A stretch of 64,000 nucleotides of DNA from Planctomycetaceae bacterium. GTDB taxonomy: Bacteria > Planctomycetota > Phycisphaerae > UBA1845 > UTPLA1. The notes beneath the pieces are model-generated. The model saw nothing but the letters and a program-made list of their open reading frames with translations. It did not search any database and had not been told where the DNA came from. The position numbers and the translations under genes are program-made. This document shows positions 24,008-32,633 of this stretch, piece after piece. Numbering within the stretch: position 1 is the first letter of the stretch; each line of letters begins with the position of its first letter. The stretch covers positions 4,644,249 to 4,708,248 of the forward strand of contig CP030884.1 of assembly GCA_006969385.1 (NCBI GenBank). The letters are read 5' to 3'.

Positions 24008-24856
24008 TTAGTTACCCGCCAAATCGGGCACGGGCTTGGCGGGGTAGCAGTCCATGCGCCAGCCGTTGCCGCGCAAGATCCAATAGTCGGGATATTGATC
24101 GCTTAAATCGCGCTGACCTTGAAGAAAAATTACATCCGCATGGGTATCGACAAAGAGAACGTTGAATCGATTGACCTTGCAGTGCCAGCCCTTGGTCGTC
24201 ACGCTCTCGTCATTCCATTTGGCCACTTCGGCAATCGTCTCTTCGAGCAACACCGTGTCTGAGACGCTCGGCACGCGCGTCTTGGGGCGGAGGTACGGGC
24301 CGTAGAAAGAATCTGAATACCCTGTTTGATTTAGGAAGTCGATATGGTTATTCAGTCGATAACTCGTGCCGGTCCCTTCGCGAACCGACTTACCAGCCCC
24401 CTCACCCGAAACGAAGAATGGTTCAAAGTCCACCGGCGCATCGGGCACGCCTTCGTCGGTCGGACATTCAAATAAATCGACCGGCGGCTTGTTCTGCGTA
24501 GAGCCATACACGTACTGATTCAACACGCGCCGTTCCGCACGAAAATCCGGATCGGCAAACACACCGAGGCCGGTCGAGCCGCCGTATTCGTATTCACCAT
24601 CGTATAACCAACGCCGCTCGGCCTCCGGATGCACCGGTGTGGTGTAACCACCCGGGTCTTCGATGCTATACGTAGCAAAGGCCTGCCCCAGCCCGCGCAT
24701 ATTTGCGAGACACTTCGTCTTCTGACCTTCACAACGAGCACTACCCAATGCGGGCAGCAAGATCGCAATCAAGAGCGCAATGATGGCAATAACGACCAAG
24801 AGTTCGAGCAACGTGAAGCCTTTTGCCCTACGCGAATTATGATGTTTAAGACTCAT
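24008..24856 (-). CDS. Prepilin-like (DUF1559-type) pseudopilin protein
   Basis: A protein of about 282 residues. GFTLLELLVVIAIIALLIA near the N-terminus is a type IV pilin-like cleavage and methylation site followed by the long hydrophobic helix. The body contains GGSTGLG and NVLFVDTHADVIFL, the late motif (H-X9-DG type) characteristic of the large prepilin-like families of planctomycetes. It is exported and anchored by its N-terminal helix; its role (surface fibre or secretion pseudopilin) is unknown. ATG at 24856 is preferred; a GTG at 24865 is possible. Confidence 0.9.
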   Translation of the reverse strand: MSLKHHNSRRAKGFTLLELLVVIAIIALLIAILLPALGSARCEGQKTKCLANMRGLGQAFATYSIEDPGGYTTPVHPEAERRWLYDGEYEYGGSTGLGVFADPDFRAERRVLNQYVYGSTQNKPPVDLFECPTDEGVPDAPVDFEPFFVSGEGAGKSVREGTGTSYRLNNHIDFLNQTGYSDSFYGPYLRPKTRVPSVSDTVLLEETIAEVAKWNDESVTTKGWHCKVNRFNVLFVDTHADVIFLQGQRDLSDQYPDYWILRGNGWRMDCYPAKPVPDLAGN

Positions 24857-25275
24857 GCTAAACACGGCTGTTAGTTTCTCTCGATTGGATTTCCGCTTTG
24901 CATTGTAAATTCCGATGGTCGATACGCAAAGGAATCTGCTAGACCAGTAATCGATTGACTGCGGCTCAGCTTGGGAATATGAAAGGTATCAACCATAGCC
25001 AGATACCATAGATGATTCGTGGCAGGCAGTTGTTCTCTGCTCAAGGTCGTCAAGACTGCTGCCAGAGATACGTGTACCGATGGGTATATAACACTCTCTC
25101 CATTTAGCAGATAGTCCCGCCCTGCGGCGCCAGAGATTTAACGTGGGATAAAGTTGCAGAAATTATGCCCATCTTGGGTCTCGCGATGTCCTTCCCGTAG
25201 TCATCACGGTCGCATAACGTTACCGCTACTCGACGGCGCCGATTGCAAGGCGCCAATGCTGATTCGGATACCCAC
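24857..25275. other. Intergenic region, no clear features
   Basis: About 420 bases between divergent genes. It presumably holds the promoters of both. I see no RNA gene, repeat or clear -35/-10 pair. Confidence 0.5.
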
Positions 25276-26166
25276 ATGTGGCTCATAACCGGTGCCGGCG
25301 GACAACTTGGAAGCATACTGCTACGAGCGCTGTCGAACGGCGGCGAAGCCGTCGTCGGGACCGTCTCGCCGACCGGCCCACGTCCGCAGTATGGCGAAAC
25401 CGTGCCGCTGGAATTGGCGGATTTCGAGAGAATACGAGCTTTCGTTCGCAACCGCGCCCCTAAGTATGTGATCCATACGGCGGCCGTCACGAGCGTGATG
25501 GCGGCTTATGAAAATCCATCGCTTGCTCGAGAAATCAACGTTGAAGCAACTGCCGCCTTGGCCGAAGCAACTGCGGAACTCGACGCCCGCTTCGTCTTTA
25601 CGTCGACGGATCTCGTCTTTGACGGCAATGCCGCACCCTATGACGAATCGTCAACACCAAATCCCACATCGATCTATGGCAAAACCAAAATCGAAGCCGA
25701 AGAGCTACTTGCCAACTTCACCAACGCCGCCGTCGTGCGCTTACCGTTGATGATCGGCTTACCTGCTGTCGACCGGCAAACGACGTTTCGTAATCAGCTT
25801 CGGGCACTTCTCGATCACCAGTCGCTCAAACTATTTCAAGATGAATTCCGCAGCCCGATCGCCTTAAGCGACGCCGCTCGGGCTTGTATCGAAATTGCGA
25901 AATCAGACGTTTCCGGCGTCATACATGCCGGTGGCCCGCAAAGTCTCTCCCGACTCGATATCGGTCTGGCGTTGGCACGTGCCCTGGGCGTTGCCACCGA
26001 TCAAATCGTGCCCACCTGTCAAAGTGATATGCACTTCCCCGAACCGCGACCGATGGACGTCAGTTTAGATTCGAGCTTGTTTGAAAAGACATTCGGTCGT
26101 GCCGCGGGCAGACACGTCGACGACGTCATGGCCGATGTCGCAATTGAGATCAACGCCGGCAACTAA
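25276..26166 (+). CDS. RmlD-like NAD(P)-dependent sugar-nucleotide reductase
   Basis: A 296-residue short-chain reductase. MWLITGAGGQLGSILLRAL is the GxxGxxG nucleotide-binding start. Also seen: VIHTAAVTSV, FTSTDLVFDG, and SIYGKTKIEAEELL, in which the YxxxK pair (Tyr-Gly-Lys-Thr-Lys) is the catalytic couple of the extended SDR/RmlD group. The C-terminus has FRSPIALSDAARACIEIA and FPEPRPMDVSLDSS, typical for dTDP-4-dehydrorhamnose reductase-like proteins. The substrate is not certain. The ATG at 25276 is where the fold starts; the open frame extends upstream. Its stop overlaps the stop of the converging VWA gene. Confidence 0.88.
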   Translation: MWLITGAGGQLGSILLRALSNGGEAVVGTVSPTGPRPQYGETVPLELADFERIRAFVRNRAPKYVIHTAAVTSVMAAYENPSLAREINVEATAALAEATAELDARFVFTSTDLVFDGNAAPYDESSTPNPTSIYGKTKIEAEELLANFTNAAVVRLPLMIGLPAVDRQTTFRNQLRALLDHQSLKLFQDEFRSPIALSDAARACIEIAKSDVSGVIHAGGPQSLSRLDIGLALARALGVATDQIVPTCQSDMHFPEPRPMDVSLDSSLFEKTFGRAAGRHVDDVMADVAIEINAGN

Positions 26167-27890
26167 CCCAAAATAAACCGTCGCCGCTTGACGTAATCCC
26201 AAACAACGAAGCGATCCAACTCGCGCCCACCCACAAAGAACACACGACCGCTCGTGCTTTCCGCCAGCCGATGAGCGAATTGCACGTCTTCTTCGGTTTG
26301 CCCCCAACTCGACAGCAAAAAGATGTTAATCGTGATACCTTGTTCGGCACAGCGCAGCCCCTCGCGCATCGTTTCCTGCTCGGTGCGTCGATTCGGCGGA
26401 TACAGCAGATACAGCCAGTTACCTTCAAAGTGCGCCGTCGGCAGACCATCCGTGATCAACAGAATCTGCCGATTCGGCGTGTCCTGCACTTGCAACATCT
26501 GCCGCGCTAGCGAAAGACCGCGCTGAATATTGGTGAAGTGCGGCGGAATATCACTCGCCGTGATGCGCTCATCGCTCATGTCGGCCTTGAGACGTACCAC
26601 CGGATCGAAAATCGTCACCGGCTTTGGCAACAAGGCGGGCACTTCGGAGATGTGCTTGCGAGCCGGTAGCGAACATACCTCGATAAAGTCGACGAAATCT
26701 CCGGGATACTCCGTTCGAATCAAACCGTGCAGCGCCAGCGCCATGCGCTTCACGTTGATGTATTGCCCGTTGTAGCGCATCGAACCACTCATATCCATGC
26801 ACACGGCCGTCGCGCACTTGGGCGTATTGCGCGTAAGGTGAATCTCAATGTCGTCCGGGCGCAAGCGCAGGTTGCCGGCCTTGGCCGCGTCCGGATCGCG
26901 CAGCATCGCATTGATCAACGTTGCCGGTATATCCATGTTTGCCGGCGAGTCACCAAACTCATAGGCTCGCGTGCGTTGCATCTCGACGGCGCCGTCGCCG
27001 GTGATGTTGACGTTATGGCGACCCGTTCGTGCGGCTTGCAAGTCCGCAAAGATTTGATCGAGCAGCTTCGATTGAAATATCTTGAAGGCCTTGGGCGTAA
27101 TGCTGATGCGACCGTCCTGTTCGCGCAGGCCTTGCTGCTCGGCCATCTGTCGCAGCAACTCATCCACCTGCCGCCGCATCTGCTCCAGCCCTTCCATCTG
27201 GTCGGATTCAGCAAAGCGCCCCAGCGCTTCCATGTCGATCAAATAGACTTTTGCATTTTTGGCAGCTTCGCGCAACTGTTCGATCAGGTGATCGATGGTC
27301 TCGAGTTCTTCCTTGACCTCCAACGCCTTATCGACGGTCATCTCCTGCCGACCCGTGAAGTCATACTTGGCGGCGAGTTGCTCGACCTGATACTTGCGGC
27401 CCAACTGTTCCATAATTTGCAACAGGGGCCCGGCGAAACTGCTTCGCCCTTCGAGCCGATACCACAGGCGCTCCAAATCGATCAACTGCTCTTCCGCGAT
27501 CGCTCGGTGATAGGCGGCTTGAAAGCGCTCGGGAATTTCGTTGGCGCGCTCATCCGCCGCCGCATCACGGAACTCATTCGTCGCCGCCGCACGAGTCGCT
27601 TCCGTCTCGTACGTCTCAAGAATCTTCCGCTTGCGTTCTTCCAACATGGCCAGCAGCGACTGCAGGCTCGGCCCCAGCCCCTGGATTTGAGATGGATCGA
27701 TCTCGACGGCTTCCGCCAATTGCTCGGGAGAGAGGTCGTCGAGACTACCGTACTCCATTAAGTGATTGAACGCCGGCGCGACCATATCGCCGCCCTCGGC
27801 CGCCGGCATCGGATACTTGCCAGGGTCATAGCCACGGTAGGTGTGGACGACGCCGCCGTATCCAGTTGGTTTTCTCTCGTCATTTCCCAT
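26163..27890 (-). CDS. VWA-domain protein, CoxE/ChlD-like
   Basis: A 575-residue protein with no signal or membrane helix. Residues about 50-330 are helical and charged (ERKRKILETYETEA, KALEVKEELETIDHLIEQLRE). A von Willebrand A domain fills the end: the MIDAS metal motif DMSGS is at 366-370, with ILLITDGLPTAHFEGN later. Such proteins often work with a MoxR-type AAA ATPase to insert metals or remodel targets; none is adjacent, the closest MoxR being at 50-51 kb. The start at 27890 lacks a visible ribosome site. Its stop overlaps the converging reductase gene by four bases. Confidence 0.85.
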   Translation of the reverse strand: MGNDERKPTGYGGVVHTYRGYDPGKYPMPAAEGGDMVAPAFNHLMEYGSLDDLSPEQLAEAVEIDPSQIQGLGPSLQSLLAMLEERKRKILETYETEATRAAATNEFRDAAADERANEIPERFQAAYHRAIAEEQLIDLERLWYRLEGRSSFAGPLLQIMEQLGRKYQVEQLAAKYDFTGRQEMTVDKALEVKEELETIDHLIEQLREAAKNAKVYLIDMEALGRFAESDQMEGLEQMRRQVDELLRQMAEQQGLREQDGRISITPKAFKIFQSKLLDQIFADLQAARTGRHNVNITGDGAVEMQRTRAYEFGDSPANMDIPATLINAMLRDPDAAKAGNLRLRPDDIEIHLTRNTPKCATAVCMDMSGSMRYNGQYINVKRMALALHGLIRTEYPGDFVDFIEVCSLPARKHISEVPALLPKPVTIFDPVVRLKADMSDERITASDIPPHFTNIQRGLSLARQMLQVQDTPNRQILLITDGLPTAHFEGNWLYLLYPPNRRTEQETMREGLRCAEQGITINIFLLSSWGQTEEDVQFAHRLAESTSGRVFFVGGRELDRFVVWDYVKRRRFILG

Positions 27891-27983
27891 CGTAGTGAAT
27901 GATAGCTGACCCGGCCCTGTTTGTTTCCGTCGCTGCTAATTTTGAATACGATTTCATCGTCAATATTCGGAATCGGCATTCTC

Positions 27984-28559
27984 ATGAAAACTGCCAACCA
28001 GCTATGGCTCGAATATGGCCGTGATCTTTATCCACACCTGATGCGGGCCAATTTCCTCCGGACGACGTCGATCGACGAGCGTGACCGGTTTACAGCTAAG
28101 TTTGTCGAAGTGGCGTTAACAATCCCTCAGGATACCCTTCTCAATTGGCTTAATGCGGCATGGCGTGAACGTACGGTCGCCTCTTGGATTATTTCATTAC
28201 TGCGGCCACCGTCACTGCAAGAACACGTCTCGACAATAATTCTCAATGGCGCGGATCATGTGGGATGTCTCTGTTTAGCAATGGCGCGGTACGGGGGTAA
28301 ATCGTCGGCCAAGGTAATAGAGCAATATCTTCTTCAACAAATGGAACAACCAAAATGGGAACTCGAACAAGCGTGGGCAGTTGGTGCGCTTTGCTGGCTA
28401 GACAAAAAAATTAAATCGACTGAAGGTCATCGACTTGCCCAAGACCCGCAAATTCGTGAACGCGTTAACGAAGGGGCAATCGAATCGCTCGAATCGACTG
28501 TTTCCCTCGTCAATCTTGCGTTGCAATATCTGGATGAGGTCGAACGTGACCACCTATAA
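27984..28559 (+). CDS. DUF6000-like protein of unknown function
   Basis: A 191-residue protein. Motifs RANFLRTTS, LLNWLNAAWRERTVASWIISLL, CLCLAMARYGG and WAVGALCWLDKK resemble the DUF6000 family, recalled from memory. It appears all-helical, cytoplasmic and without a catalytic signature; other members are often near polymorphic toxin or immunity genes, but no toxin is seen here. The ATG at 27984 was chosen because similarity starts there; no strong ribosome site is visible. Base composition is lower in GC by eye than its neighbours, which may hint at transfer. Confidence 0.65.
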   Translation: MKTANQLWLEYGRDLYPHLMRANFLRTTSIDERDRFTAKFVEVALTIPQDTLLNWLNAAWRERTVASWIISLLRPPSLQEHVSTIILNGADHVGCLCLAMARYGGKSSAKVIEQYLLQQMEQPKWELEQAWAVGALCWLDKKIKSTEGHRLAQDPQIRERVNEGAIESLESTVSLVNLALQYLDEVERDHL

Positions 28560-28593
28560 ACCAAATAACTTCAAAGCCACTTAAGATTATCTC

Positions 28594-29256
28594 TTACACG
28601 TTCCACTGCAACACTTCATCCAACGGCTTCTTCGGTATATCCGGCACCACGCAATCGTCCGCCGGGTACCCGACCGGTATCAACAAAAACGGCTTTTCAT
28701 TGGCAGGTCGCTGCAAAATCTCGCGCAGAAAGTTCATCGGGCTGGGCGTATGCGTGAGCGTGGCCAGCCCCATCTGCTGACAGGCCATTAGAAAGAAACC
28801 CGCCGCTAAACCGATGCTCTCGGTCGGGTAATAATTTCGCTGCATGCGCCCGTCAACGACTTGCGAATTCAGCTGAAACATCACGACCAAATACGGCACC
28901 GTTTCGAGAAACGGCTTCTGCCAATCCGTCCCGATGGGTGCCAATGCCGCACGCCAATCGTCGGTCATGCGCCGTTCGTAGCTCTCCCGCTCCTCCGCCT
29001 CGGCCGCTTCCCGAATACGACGCTTCAAATCGTGATCGTCAACGACAACGAAACGCCACCCCCGCCGATTGGCCCCGCTCGGTGCCGTATGAGCAATCTC
29101 TATCACTTTCTCGACGACGGCGCGCGGAACGGGTTTGTCGGAAAAAAAACGACAACTGCGACGCCCCAACGCATTCGTTAATAGCGCATCGCCCCGCTGC
29201 AACTGCTCTACTGTTGTCCATTTTGGCAAGGCATAAGGAATCATCGGAGCCGACAC
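28594..29256 (-). CDS. Nitroreductase-family flavoprotein
   Basis: A 220-residue FMN-dependent reductase. The start of the domain shows RRSCRFFSDKPVPRAVVEKV and APSGANRRGWRFVVVDD, the usual FMN-phosphate and ribityl contacts. ESIGLAAGFFLMACQQMGLATLTHTPSP and LLIPVGYPADD complete the fold. The arrangement is closer to the iodotyrosine dehalogenase/BluB-like group than to classical NfsB, judging by the segment between residues 85 and 125. Substrate is unknown; NAD(P)H-driven reduction is expected. Cytoplasmic. A terminator of the upstream prepilin gene separates it from that gene, so it has its own promoter. Confidence 0.9.
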   Translation of the reverse strand: MSAPMIPYALPKWTTVEQLQRGDALLTNALGRRSCRFFSDKPVPRAVVEKVIEIAHTAPSGANRRGWRFVVVDDHDLKRRIREAAEAEERESYERRMTDDWRAALAPIGTDWQKPFLETVPYLVVMFQLNSQVVDGRMQRNYYPTESIGLAAGFFLMACQQMGLATLTHTPSPMNFLREILQRPANEKPFLLIPVGYPADDCVVPDIPKKPLDEVLQWNV

Positions 29257-29285
29257 GGAAAACTCCTTCTTGTAAGGGGTAGCGC

Positions 29286-29327
29286 AAAAAAACGGCGATT
29301 CGATGCAAGGTTACATCCAATCGCCGT
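29286..29327 (-). terminator. Rho-independent terminator after prepilin-like gene
   Basis: On the minus strand ACGGCGATT pairs with AATCGCCGT around an 18-base loop and is followed by seven T. It lies 28 bases beyond the stop at 29355. Confidence 0.92.
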
Positions 29328-29354
29328 GCGAGGCTTACTCGGTCAAATTATGGA

Positions 29355-30251
29355 TCAGTTAAACGGATTGAAACCCGGTTCCCAAATCGTTACGCCGGGC
29401 ATCACGGCCACGCGCGTATCGTAATATTGGTTGGTGGCGTGGCCATCGGCGAAGCCCATCGACCAGTAGGAAAACTTGCGGTGATAACCGAAACGACGTT
29501 CGGAGGCCGTGCTGCGGGCCAAGTCATAGCCGGCGTTTTGAGCCGCACTATACATGCCTTGCTCGATCCACAACGGAAATACAGCAGCATCCCCGCCAAT
29601 CATTTTGCGGGCGATGCGGCCCATGTAGTCATCGTGGGTGGCGTAACCATTCATGGCAAAGGCACCAGGGGCACCGTTGGTGCCTGCGTAGCCCTGCATA
29701 AAACGCGTGTTTAGCGTGAAACTTGAACCGTTGATGATGAATGAGTCAAACGATTCTTCTTGCGCACCGGTCGGAGATTGGCCGATGATACCCGTTCGGA
29801 ACGAACGGTCGCCCGGACAACTGAATACCTTCAACGTGTCATCATCTGTGGCGGTTTGATCGAGAAATCGATTGATGGGACGGATTTCCGGCGGGTAGTC
29901 GTGAGCGTCGGTGATTTCGTCCCCGTCAAGCCCCGGAACGATCCGACCTCTGCTGCCACCGAACACCCACGGCGTCATAATGCGGCCATTGTTGTAAACC
30001 GACCATGGCTGCTGATTCCAAAGATCAGGATGCGTGTACCATTGAATGGCGCGGCTTCCCTTTTGATCTTCAAAGTACACCGAATTGGCCGTCACAATGC
30101 TGCGCAAATTGGCGAGGCATTTCACCTTGTTGCCTTCTTGTTTGGCGTTATTTAGCGCCGGCAACAAAATTGAGATCAACAGCGCGATAATGGCAATCAC
30201 CACGAGCAACTCAATGAGCGTGAATGCCGTCTTGCGGTTTCGCGTTTCCAT
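29355..30251 (-). CDS. Prepilin-like pseudopilin protein
   Basis: A 298-residue protein with the leader METRNRKTA followed by FTLIELLVVIAIIALLISIL, a type IV pilin-like processing site and helix. VKCLANLRSI follows, as in the paralogue at 24008. The late motif is SMGFADGHATNQYYD, the DGH signature of planctomycete prepilin-like proteins. It has a GGAG ribosome site before the ATG at 30251 and its own terminator. The body differs greatly from the paralogue, so it is not a recent duplicate. Surface or periplasmic location is expected; the role is unknown. Confidence 0.9.
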   Translation of the reverse strand: METRNRKTAFTLIELLVVIAIIALLISILLPALNNAKQEGNKVKCLANLRSIVTANSVYFEDQKGSRAIQWYTHPDLWNQQPWSVYNNGRIMTPWVFGGSRGRIVPGLDGDEITDAHDYPPEIRPINRFLDQTATDDDTLKVFSCPGDRSFRTGIIGQSPTGAQEESFDSFIINGSSFTLNTRFMQGYAGTNGAPGAFAMNGYATHDDYMGRIARKMIGGDAAVFPLWIEQGMYSAAQNAGYDLARSTASERRFGYHRKFSYWSMGFADGHATNQYYDTRVAVMPGVTIWEPGFNPFN

Positions 30252-30335
30252 TACTCCACTCCATCCTTTCGGTTTCTAACTCGGTCCCACATGCCGATAC
30301 CGACTCACCCAAACGACCCACTCGCGTCACCAGTT

Positions 30336-30734
30336 TTAATAACTCAAAACGCGACGCTCTTTTCGTTCTTCAACCTCCGGCGCGACATAGTCGTCTAACG
30401 GCGGATGGCATTTGGGACACTGTCCCGTTCCACCCGGCACTTCGGCACCAAAGAACTCGGTACTGCAAAAGTTACAGGTATAAAGCCGGTACAGTTGCTG
30501 CTTCGTGCAAGCACTGCAAATAAACGGCGGCTCGCCGTCGACTTCTTCCCGTTTCGCAAAATACTGGTCGTCACTAAGTTCGACCTTCTTATCACAAGCC
30601 GCACATTTATAGGGCGTTGCGATACTGGGCGTATTATCCGGAAGCTCCTCGGCATCGCCGGAGTTCAGGAAGAAGATCAACACGGCGGCGGCGAAAATAA
30701 CCAGTGCGACGATTAATTTCGGATTCAACAGCAA
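30336..30734 (-). CDS. Membrane-anchored double zinc-ribbon protein
   Basis: A 132-residue protein. Residues 6-24 form a membrane helix (KLIVALVIFAAAVLIFFL). The rest holds four CxxC-type knuckles: CAACDKK, CSACTKQ, CNFCSTE and CPKCHPP, enough for two zinc or rubredoxin-like sites. The start is a TTG at 30734, with AAAGG upstream; no ATG is available. The soluble part probably lies in the cytoplasm. It is 84 bases upstream of the prepilin-like gene on the same strand, so it may share its transcript. No function is known. Confidence 0.75.
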   Translation of the reverse strand: MLLNPKLIVALVIFAAAVLIFFLNSGDAEELPDNTPSIATPYKCAACDKKVELSDDQYFAKREEVDGEPPFICSACTKQQLYRLYTCNFCSTEFFGAEVPGGTGQCPKCHPPLDDYVAPEVEERKERRVLSY

Positions 30735-31028
30735 ATACCTTTCTCATCATCGTCACAACAACGCGACGAAGTCACCGCCCGTTAAATAACGACAAAGTAT
30801 TGACATTCCGCCACTTATCTGGGCGTCAATGACACTCAGACGTTACGGCTAACCCCACAAAACAGACCCGGACGGCGAGAAACCGTCCCCCTCGATGCAT
30901 TCCAAGATAACAAAATATCGCCATAGAAACCACTCATCAAAGACCCTATTCTTCCTCGCTTGTGCATCAATCAGCCCGGCCAGCGTGGCCGAGGCATTAA
31001 CACAGCCAAGTTTCAGGAGCAACTAAAA

Positions 31029-31616
31029 ATGAAACTCGGAGCCTTATTCGTCGCGAGTTGTCTCGCCATGAGCGGGTTGGTCGGTGGAGCAAAAAAAGTC
31101 GCAAATAGCGATGCCACCGGCAGTTACGTCATTGATAGCGGCCACTCGTCGGTCGTTTTTCGCGTTACCCACATGGGGGCGGCACCGTTTTATGGTCGTT
31201 TCAACGACATCAAGGGCGAATTTAGCTTTGACGGTGACAACCCCGAGAAATCGACGTTCAGCGTCGAAATTGACCCGGCCAGCATCGATACGAACAGCAA
31301 GAATCGCGATGGCCACCTGAAAAGCCCGGACTTTTTGAACGTCAAGCAATTCCCGAAGCTGACATTCAAGAGCAAGAGCCTGAAAAAAGACGGCGACGGC
31401 TGGAAGCTGGTCGGCGACCTCACGCTGCATGGCGTGACGAAGGAAGTCGCGGCTGACTTCGATTGGGTCGGCACTGGCGAATCTCGCGGTCAGGTCAAAG
31501 GTGGCTTTGGCGCGGAATTCAAGATCAAGCGCACCGACTTCGGCATGGACTATATGGTCGGCCCCTTGAGCGATGAGATCGTCATCATGGTGGGCGTGGA
31601 AGGCGCGAAAAAATAG
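31029..31616 (+). CDS. YceI-family periplasmic protein
   Basis: A 195-residue exported protein with a signal peptide (MKLGALFVASCLAMSGLVGG). The YceI lipocalin-like barrel follows: YVIDSGHSSVVFRVTHMG, GRFNDIKGEFSFDGDNPEKS, DGHLKSPDFLNVKQFPKLTF, LTLHGVTKEVAADF and KIKRTDFGMDYM. Family members bind isoprenoid-like or amphiphilic molecules. The length is typical. AGGAG lies upstream of the ATG at 31029, which fixes the start over the longer open frame. It stands alone: no cytochrome b561 gene, often its partner, is adjacent. Confidence 0.93.
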   Translation: MKLGALFVASCLAMSGLVGGAKKVANSDATGSYVIDSGHSSVVFRVTHMGAAPFYGRFNDIKGEFSFDGDNPEKSTFSVEIDPASIDTNSKNRDGHLKSPDFLNVKQFPKLTFKSKSLKKDGDGWKLVGDLTLHGVTKEVAADFDWVGTGESRGQVKGGFGAEFKIKRTDFGMDYMVGPLSDEIVIMVGVEGAKK

Positions 31617-31751
31617 TACCTTCCTTTTTTACCGGATCATTCGAATGCCGTTGAGGGCACCCAATCGTGACCGCAACGGCAACTTGTGTTGTGATCGAAG
31701 CCAGTCGGGTTGGACGTAGCGTCTGATGCCGCTTAATCGAGGCGCGGCAAC

Positions 31752-32633
31752 TTGGAACCCACCATTGTCTTGAAAGCCGTCGTCCCGCCGGTGCTTATTG
31801 CAGCCATCGCCGGGCACTTGGCGCTCCCGCGCGGTTGGGATTCGTCGCGACCGGCCTATGCGCGGCTATTGGGCATCGCGACAGTCACGTTGGCAGCCAT
31901 TGCCGGGCAGTATTTGTTTCTTGGGGGCTTCGACAGCCCCGCTTCGTTTAATGCCGTCGAATCTTGGGAATGGCTGCTCGCGCTGATGTTTCCAATGGCT
32001 ATCGTTGCGGCGGTGCAACCGAACAGCACCGCAACCGAGCGCTTATCGACGTTAATGGCCATTACGCTCTTTCATGCATTTATGCAATTGGCCATGCGAC
32101 CGATCGCGAATTCGTGGGAGCCGATTGAGAAAGTCGTTTGGCTCAGCGGAATCATGACATTTGTCGTTTTTTGGATCGCCTATCAGCAGCCGCTCGGATT
32201 CAAATCTTCGCCGCGGGCCTTTCCATTTATGTTGTGCATGGTGGCGGCGTTTAGCGGCGTGACGTTCGCCTTACAAACCAGTTTCAAGCTTGGGCTGCTT
32301 GCGGCGGCACTCTCGGCCGCGCTCGGGCCGCTGGCGGTGTATGCCATGTTCGGTCGCACCAATCTCGCCAACGGCGCGACGCGGTTGGTCTCATGGATGC
32401 TGCCCGGCTTTTGGCTATGCCATTATTTCTATTCCATCGACGTACCGAAATACACGATCCCACTGTTGGCATTGGCCGGCATCGTCCCATTCGTTGGTTT
32501 ATTGAAAACTTTCAACGATCGGCCCGCATGGCAGAAGGTGACAGTGCAAAGCATTCTCGTAGCCGCCTGCCTTTTAGGCGCATTGGTACCGGCAATCGTG
32601 AATTTTGAATCGGATCCGTACGCTGGATATTGA
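31752..32633 (+). CDS. Polytopic membrane protein of unknown function
   Basis: A 293-residue protein with about eight hydrophobic helices, for example VLIAAIAGHLAL, LLALMFPMAIVAAV, VWLSGIMTFVVFWIAY and LLALAGIVPFVGLL. Conserved-looking points are HAFMQLAMRPIANSWEP and WMLPGFWLCHYFYSID. I do not recognise the family. The start is a TTG at 31752 with GAGG upstream. Its stop directly abuts the stop of the converging acyl-CoA dehydrogenase gene. Nothing near it suggests a substrate. Confidence 0.75.
   Translation: MEPTIVLKAVVPPVLIAAIAGHLALPRGWDSSRPAYARLLGIATVTLAAIAGQYLFLGGFDSPASFNAVESWEWLLALMFPMAIVAAVQPNSTATERLSTLMAITLFHAFMQLAMRPIANSWEPIEKVVWLSGIMTFVVFWIAYQQPLGFKSSPRAFPFMLCMVAAFSGVTFALQTSFKLGLLAAALSAALGPLAVYAMFGRTNLANGATRLVSWMLPGFWLCHYFYSIDVPKYTIPLLALAGIVPFVGLLKTFNDRPAWQKVTVQSILVAACLLGALVPAIVNFESDPYAGY

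Noticed and set aside
25104..25490. Minus-strand frame overlapping the start of the RmlD-like gene
   Set aside because: No domain, and it overlaps the well-supported nucleotide-binding start of the plus-strand gene.
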